Assembly (NCBI GenBank): GCA_014323965.1
Contig: JACONB010000159.1
Coordinates: 1-8,666, forward strand
Length of the DNA: 8,666 nucleotides
Direction of reading: 5' to 3'
Source of the DNA: Prochloron sp. SP5CPC1
GTDB taxonomy: Bacteria > Cyanobacteriota > Cyanobacteriia > Cyanobacteriales > Prochloraceae
In this document: piece after piece, positions 6,119 through 8,666 of the stretch
Layout of the letters: the number at the start of each line of letters is the position of its first letter
Numbering within the stretch: the stretch's first letter is position 1
Translations under genes and position numbers: made by a program
The notes under the pieces: generated by a model
What the model was told of the DNA's origin: nothing
The model's input: the letters and a program-made list of their open reading frames with translations, nothing else
Database searches by the model: none

Positions 6119-7516
6119 TCAGCCCTCGATGAGGGCAGATGCATCAACAGCGTCTGTCTCTGGGGGTTTCTCTTCTGTTTCAGATGAGGAGAGAGAACCA
6201 ACAGGTACTAGTTCTACCTTGGTTTTCTCTTGCAACCAATCTAAAGTATTTTCCTCTAGTAACTCTTCTTCAACCATATTCTTCAACTGCTCCAGGTCAT
6301 ACTCTTGTTTCGATTGGGACAATTGCTGAGTTACTTCCTTAATTCTCGCCTCAACTTTCTCTGGTTCCACTGCAATGGATTCTTGCAGGGCAATTTTCTT
6401 GAGGAAAAGAGATTTTTGCAAATTTTCAATTGCGTCCTGGCGCGATCGCTCTCTCATCACCGGAATTGTGTCAGCATTAAACATTTTTTGTATGTTAAAT
6501 CCATAATTTTTAATCATAATTGCTGATCGAGTCAGAAGATTTTCTACTTCTTTTTCAATCATTGTTTCTGGCAGTTGGACAGAACAGCATTGCCTCAATT
6601 GAGCAATAATGGCTTCGTGAATGTTATTTTTTGTTTCCCGAGCGGCTGTTTGGGAGAATTTCTCTATCAAAGACTGCCGTAACTCTACCATGGTTTCAAA
6701 CTCACTCACTTCCTCCGCTAAGTCGTCGTCTAACTCTGGCAGCTCTTTTTCTTTTAATTCTTTAAGCACAATGGTGAAAACAGCAGCTTTACCCGCTAAA
6801 TCTTCTTGGGCATAATCTTCGGGAAAAGTAACCGCCACCTCCTTCGTCTCTTCTGTCCTCATACCAACAATGCCTTCAATCAAGCCCTCAATAAGCTTGC
6901 CTTTGGCTACTTCAACTTCAAAATCTTGCGCCTCAGCTCCCGGAATTAATTCCCCTTCTTCTCCTTCAGCAGCAGCAAATCGACCTTTGAAATCGATAGT
7001 CGCCACATCTCCCATCAGAGCAGGACGATCTTCTACCGGGACTAAAGTAGCTTGCTCTTGCTGACGTTCTGCTAAAAAATCATCTACCTGACTGGGATCG
7101 GCAACAATTTCTTCGGCCTTGACTTTCATTGAATGGTAATCTCCCAATTCTACATCTGGGGCAACGTCTACAGAAGCGGAAAAAGTCAGGGGTTCTCCTG
7201 GTTTATACTGCCCGATTAATTCGGAGAAGTTAGAAAGCAACTTCAAATTGCCTATACTGTCGATGGATTCTTCTTTGATTGCACCCTCCAGACTCTTTTG
7301 GACAATTTCTTCTAAAGCTGCTGCCTTAATCCTTCCGAGTCCGATTCGCTGTAAAAGGATGTGACGCGGTACTTTCCCCTTGCGAAACCCAGGAATATTA
7401 GTAGATCGAGCCAGTTCCCGCACTACCTTATCGTAGGTTTTTTGGGAAGAGGAGCCGTCTATTTCAATTTCTAAACCAATTTGGCTGGCTGGAAGCTTTT
7501 CCTGGATAACTTTCAT
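6119..7516 (-). CDS. tig: Trigger factor, ribosome-associated chaperone and peptidyl-prolyl isomerase
   Basis: 465 residues, within the usual range. The N-terminal ribosome-binding domain (about 1-120) carries the signature GFRKGKVPRH (43-52), which contacts ribosomal protein uL23 at the exit tunnel. An FKBP-like isomerase domain follows at about 163-255 (VATIDFKGRF at 171-180, EGLIEGIVGM at 210-219, FPEDYAQEDLAGK at 231-243). The helical C-terminal arms (about 256-440) are rich in Glu and Lys, and the tail after 440 is acidic and Ser-rich, as seen in cyanobacterial homologues. It holds nascent chains during synthesis. The ATG at 7516 begins MKVIQEKLPASQ; upstream is only a weak AAGAAG. It heads the tig-clpP-clpX cluster, separated from clpP by about 190 nt holding a palindromic repeat, and is divergent from asd. 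Confidence 0.96.
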   Translation of the reverse strand: MKVIQEKLPASQIGLEIEIDGSSSQKTYDKVVRELARSTNIPGFRKGKVPRHILLQRIGLGRIKAAALEEIVQKSLEGAIKEESIDSIGNLKLLSNFSELIGQYKPGEPLTFSASVDVAPDVELGDYHSMKVKAEEIVADPSQVDDFLAERQQEQATLVPVEDRPALMGDVATIDFKGRFAAAEGEEGELIPGAEAQDFEVEVAKGKLIEGLIEGIVGMRTEETKEVAVTFPEDYAQEDLAGKAAVFTIVLKELKEKELPELDDDLAEEVSEFETMVELRQSLIEKFSQTAARETKNNIHEAIIAQLRQCCSVQLPETMIEKEVENLLTRSAIMIKNYGFNIQKMFNADTIPVMRERSRQDAIENLQKSLFLKKIALQESIAVEPEKVEARIKEVTQQLSQSKQEYDLEQLKNMVEEELLEENTLDWLQEKTKVELVPVGSLSSSETEEKPPETDAVDASALIEG

Positions 7517-7560
7517 CGATTCTTCTTATTTCTTATTTTAGATAACTGTTCGGTAGATTA

Positions 7561-7577
7561 GACTTCTGCAAGAAGTC
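7561..7577 (-). promoter_or_regulatory. Hairpin in the tig leader
   Basis: A perfect 7-bp inverted repeat with a 3-nt loop, GACTTCT-GCA-AGAAGTC on the plus strand, lies 45 nt upstream of the tig ATG. It sits between the predicted promoter and the gene and so would be in the mRNA leader. It could act as a leader structure or a protein-binding dyad. Function unknown. Confidence 0.4.
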
Positions 7578-7653
7578 AGGTAATCGGGGATAATTTTACC
7601 GTTTTGTAATTTTTTTCATACTTTTTTTATTCAATATTTTCGCAATTTTTTCC

Positions 7654-7662
7654 AGTATAGCA
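7654..7662 (-). promoter_or_regulatory. Extended -10 promoter element for tig (and downstream clpP-clpX)
   Basis: The minus strand reads TGCTATACT, an extended -10 with TATACT at 7659-7654. No convincing -35 lies at 16-18 nt. The start site would be near 7647, giving a leader of about 130 nt that is AT-rich with A/T runs. Prediction only. Confidence 0.42.
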
Positions 7663-7845
7663 CAAAAATGTACAATAAGAGTCTTAAGAAGATGAGTAGG
7701 AAATATTACGCTCACTCAAGATTCAAGACTCTTCCCCCTCCATTCATCTGATAGACCAATATATATGATAGTACAATCAAGGCACGAGGTGGACATCAAG
7801 CAACAGGGTAAGCTAAACTAATGAATGGGCAATCAAAGCTCGGGC

Positions 7846-7854
7846 TGTTAAAAT
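7846..7854 (+). promoter_or_regulatory. Possible extended -10 for asd
   Basis: TGTTAAAAT fits TGN plus a -10 hexamer with one mismatch (TAAAAT). The start would be near 7861, leaving a leader of about 20 nt containing the Shine-Dalgarno sequence. The 366-nt gap between tig and asd otherwise holds the tig promoter and hairpin, a 9-bp inverted repeat (7677-7685 with 7725-7733) and no gene. Confidence 0.38.
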
Positions 7855-7870
7855 ACAGTGATTCCATTAG

Positions 7871-7875
7871 GGAGG
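7871..7875 (+). promoter_or_regulatory. Strong Shine-Dalgarno that decides the TTG start of asd
   Basis: GGAGG (within GGGAGGAAAG) lies 7 nt before TTG at 7883-7885. An in-frame TAG at 7868-7870 excludes any earlier start, and no ATG or GTG occurs before the conserved N-terminal strand. This is the clearest ribosome binding site in the window. Confidence 0.85.
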
Positions 7876-7882
7876 AAAGAAT

Positions 7883-8666
7883 TTGTCCGAAACCGTTGGT
7901 ACACTTCACACCAAGATTCGCGTTGCTGTTCTGGGAGCAACTGGGGCTGTAGGCCGTGAATTAATCAAACTTTTAGCCAATCGTAAGTTCCCAGTTGCCG
8001 ATTTGAAGCTTCTCGCTTCTCCCCGTTCTGCTGGTATTACGATCCCCTTTGTCGGTGAAAAGTTGCTGGTAGAAGCTGTGGGAGATGATTCTTTCCTTGA
8101 TATAGACCTAGTTTTGGCTTCTGCTGGCAGCTCTACCACCAAAGCTTGGGCTGATAAGGCAATAGGAACCGGGGCAGTGATTATCGATAACTCCAGTGCT
8201 TTCCGCATGAACCCGTCAGTGCCTTTAATCGTGCCGGAAATTAACCCAGAAGCAGCAAAACACCATCGAGGCATTATCGCTAATCCTAACTGCACAACTA
8301 TTTTAATGGCAATGGTAGTGTGGCCGCTGCATCGGGTACAGTCAGTAAAACGAATCGTAGTTGCTACCTATCAATCGGCTTCTGGTGCAGGTGCCCGGGC
8401 AATGGAAGAGGTGAAAACTCAGGCTAGAGCAATTTTACAGGACCAACCCCCGCCAACAGAAATTTTTCCCTATCCCTTAGCGTTTAATTTGTTTCCCCAC
8501 AATTCCCCTCTCAACGAACAGGGGTACGCTGAGGAGGAAATGAAGATGATTAACGAGACGCAAAAGATTTTTAATGCTCCCGACTTAAGCCTCTCGGCTA
8601 CCTGCGTGCGCGTTCCTGTATTGCGGGCCCATTCAGAAGCTGTTAACCTAGAATTTGCCAACCCTT
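7883..8666 (+). CDS. asd: Aspartate-semialdehyde dehydrogenase, 3' end beyond the window
   Basis: 261 codons are visible from the TTG start. The N-terminal Rossmann fold shows IRVAVLGATGAVGRELI (12-28), whose GATGAVG loop (18-24) binds NADPH. The catalytic Cys137 lies in ANPNCTTI, the substrate-contacting YQSASGAG is at 163-170, and the conserved RVPVLRAHSEAV contains the catalytic His250. The enzyme reduces aspartyl-4-phosphate to aspartate semialdehyde, the branch point for lysine/diaminopimelate and for threonine, methionine and isoleucine. The family is about 340 residues, so roughly 80 are missing. In many cyanobacteria dapA follows, which cannot be seen here. It is divergent from tig, and the unusual TTG start is backed by a strong Shine-Dalgarno. 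Confidence 0.95.
   Translation, partial: MSETVGTLHTKIRVAVLGATGAVGRELIKLLANRKFPVADLKLLASPRSAGITIPFVGEKLLVEAVGDDSFLDIDLVLASAGSSTTKAWADKAIGTGAVIIDNSSAFRMNPSVPLIVPEINPEAAKHHRGIIANPNCTTILMAMVVWPLHRVQSVKRIVVATYQSASGAGARAMEEVKTQARAILQDQPPPTEIFPYPLAFNLFPHNSPLNEQGYAEEEMKMINETQKIFNAPDLSLSATCVRVPVLRAHSEAVNLEFANP

Noticed and set aside
7650..7680. NtcA-type site (GTA-N8-TAC) near the tig promoter
   Set aside because: GTAC and TATAC occur close by, but the spacing does not give GTA-N8-TAC.
7906..8295. Minus-strand open frame of 129 codons opposite asd
   Set aside because: It covers the Rossmann fold and catalytic Cys of Asd on the other strand and shows no motif of its own.
1..8666. CRISPR array, tRNA, rRNA or insertion sequence
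   Set aside because: I saw no regularly spaced repeats, cloverleaf-like sequence, rRNA motifs or transposase frames.

Overview
The window looks like chromosomal DNA from a cyanobacterium, probably a filamentous or large-genome one. Three HIP1 octamers (GCGATCGC) occur at 50-57, 916-923 and 6442-6449. Trigger factor, ClpP and ClpX lie in one direction beside a divergent aspartate-semialdehyde dehydrogenase gene, which from memory is a common cyanobacterial arrangement. Intergenic DNA also carries short degenerate repeats of the kind seen in cyanobacteria.

Layout: 1-945 (minus) is the N-terminal 315 codons of a Xaa-Pro aminopeptidase that runs off the left edge. Head to head with it, 1193-2212 (plus) encodes a HpnH-type radical SAM enzyme of hopanoid side-chain synthesis, followed by a hairpin and a large imperfect inverted repeat. 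At 2450-3019 (plus) lies a decayed toxin-antitoxin cluster: a hicA remnant with two deletions, a nearly intact hicB, and a ribbon-helix-helix (BrnA-like) antitoxin that has lost its start. At 3063-7516 (minus), read in transcription order, are tig, clpP, clpX and an alpha/beta hydrolase. At 7883 (plus) asd starts from a TTG behind a strong Shine-Dalgarno sequence and runs off the right edge.

How they work together: trigger factor folds nascent chains at the ribosome exit, and ClpXP unfolds and degrades tagged or misfolded proteins, so tig-clpP-clpX is a protein quality-control cluster. Asd feeds lysine, diaminopimelate, threonine and methionine synthesis. HpnH and the aminopeptidase are separate housekeeping or accessory functions.

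The most notable feature is clpX. The first half of its zinc-binding domain is in a different frame from the AAA+ module, and the second Cys pair and linker are missing, so the locus either makes a ClpX without its N-domain or is broken. I found no convincing evidence of a wholly new multi-gene system. The other unusual signals are the toxin-antitoxin scar and several intergenic repeats and hairpins.
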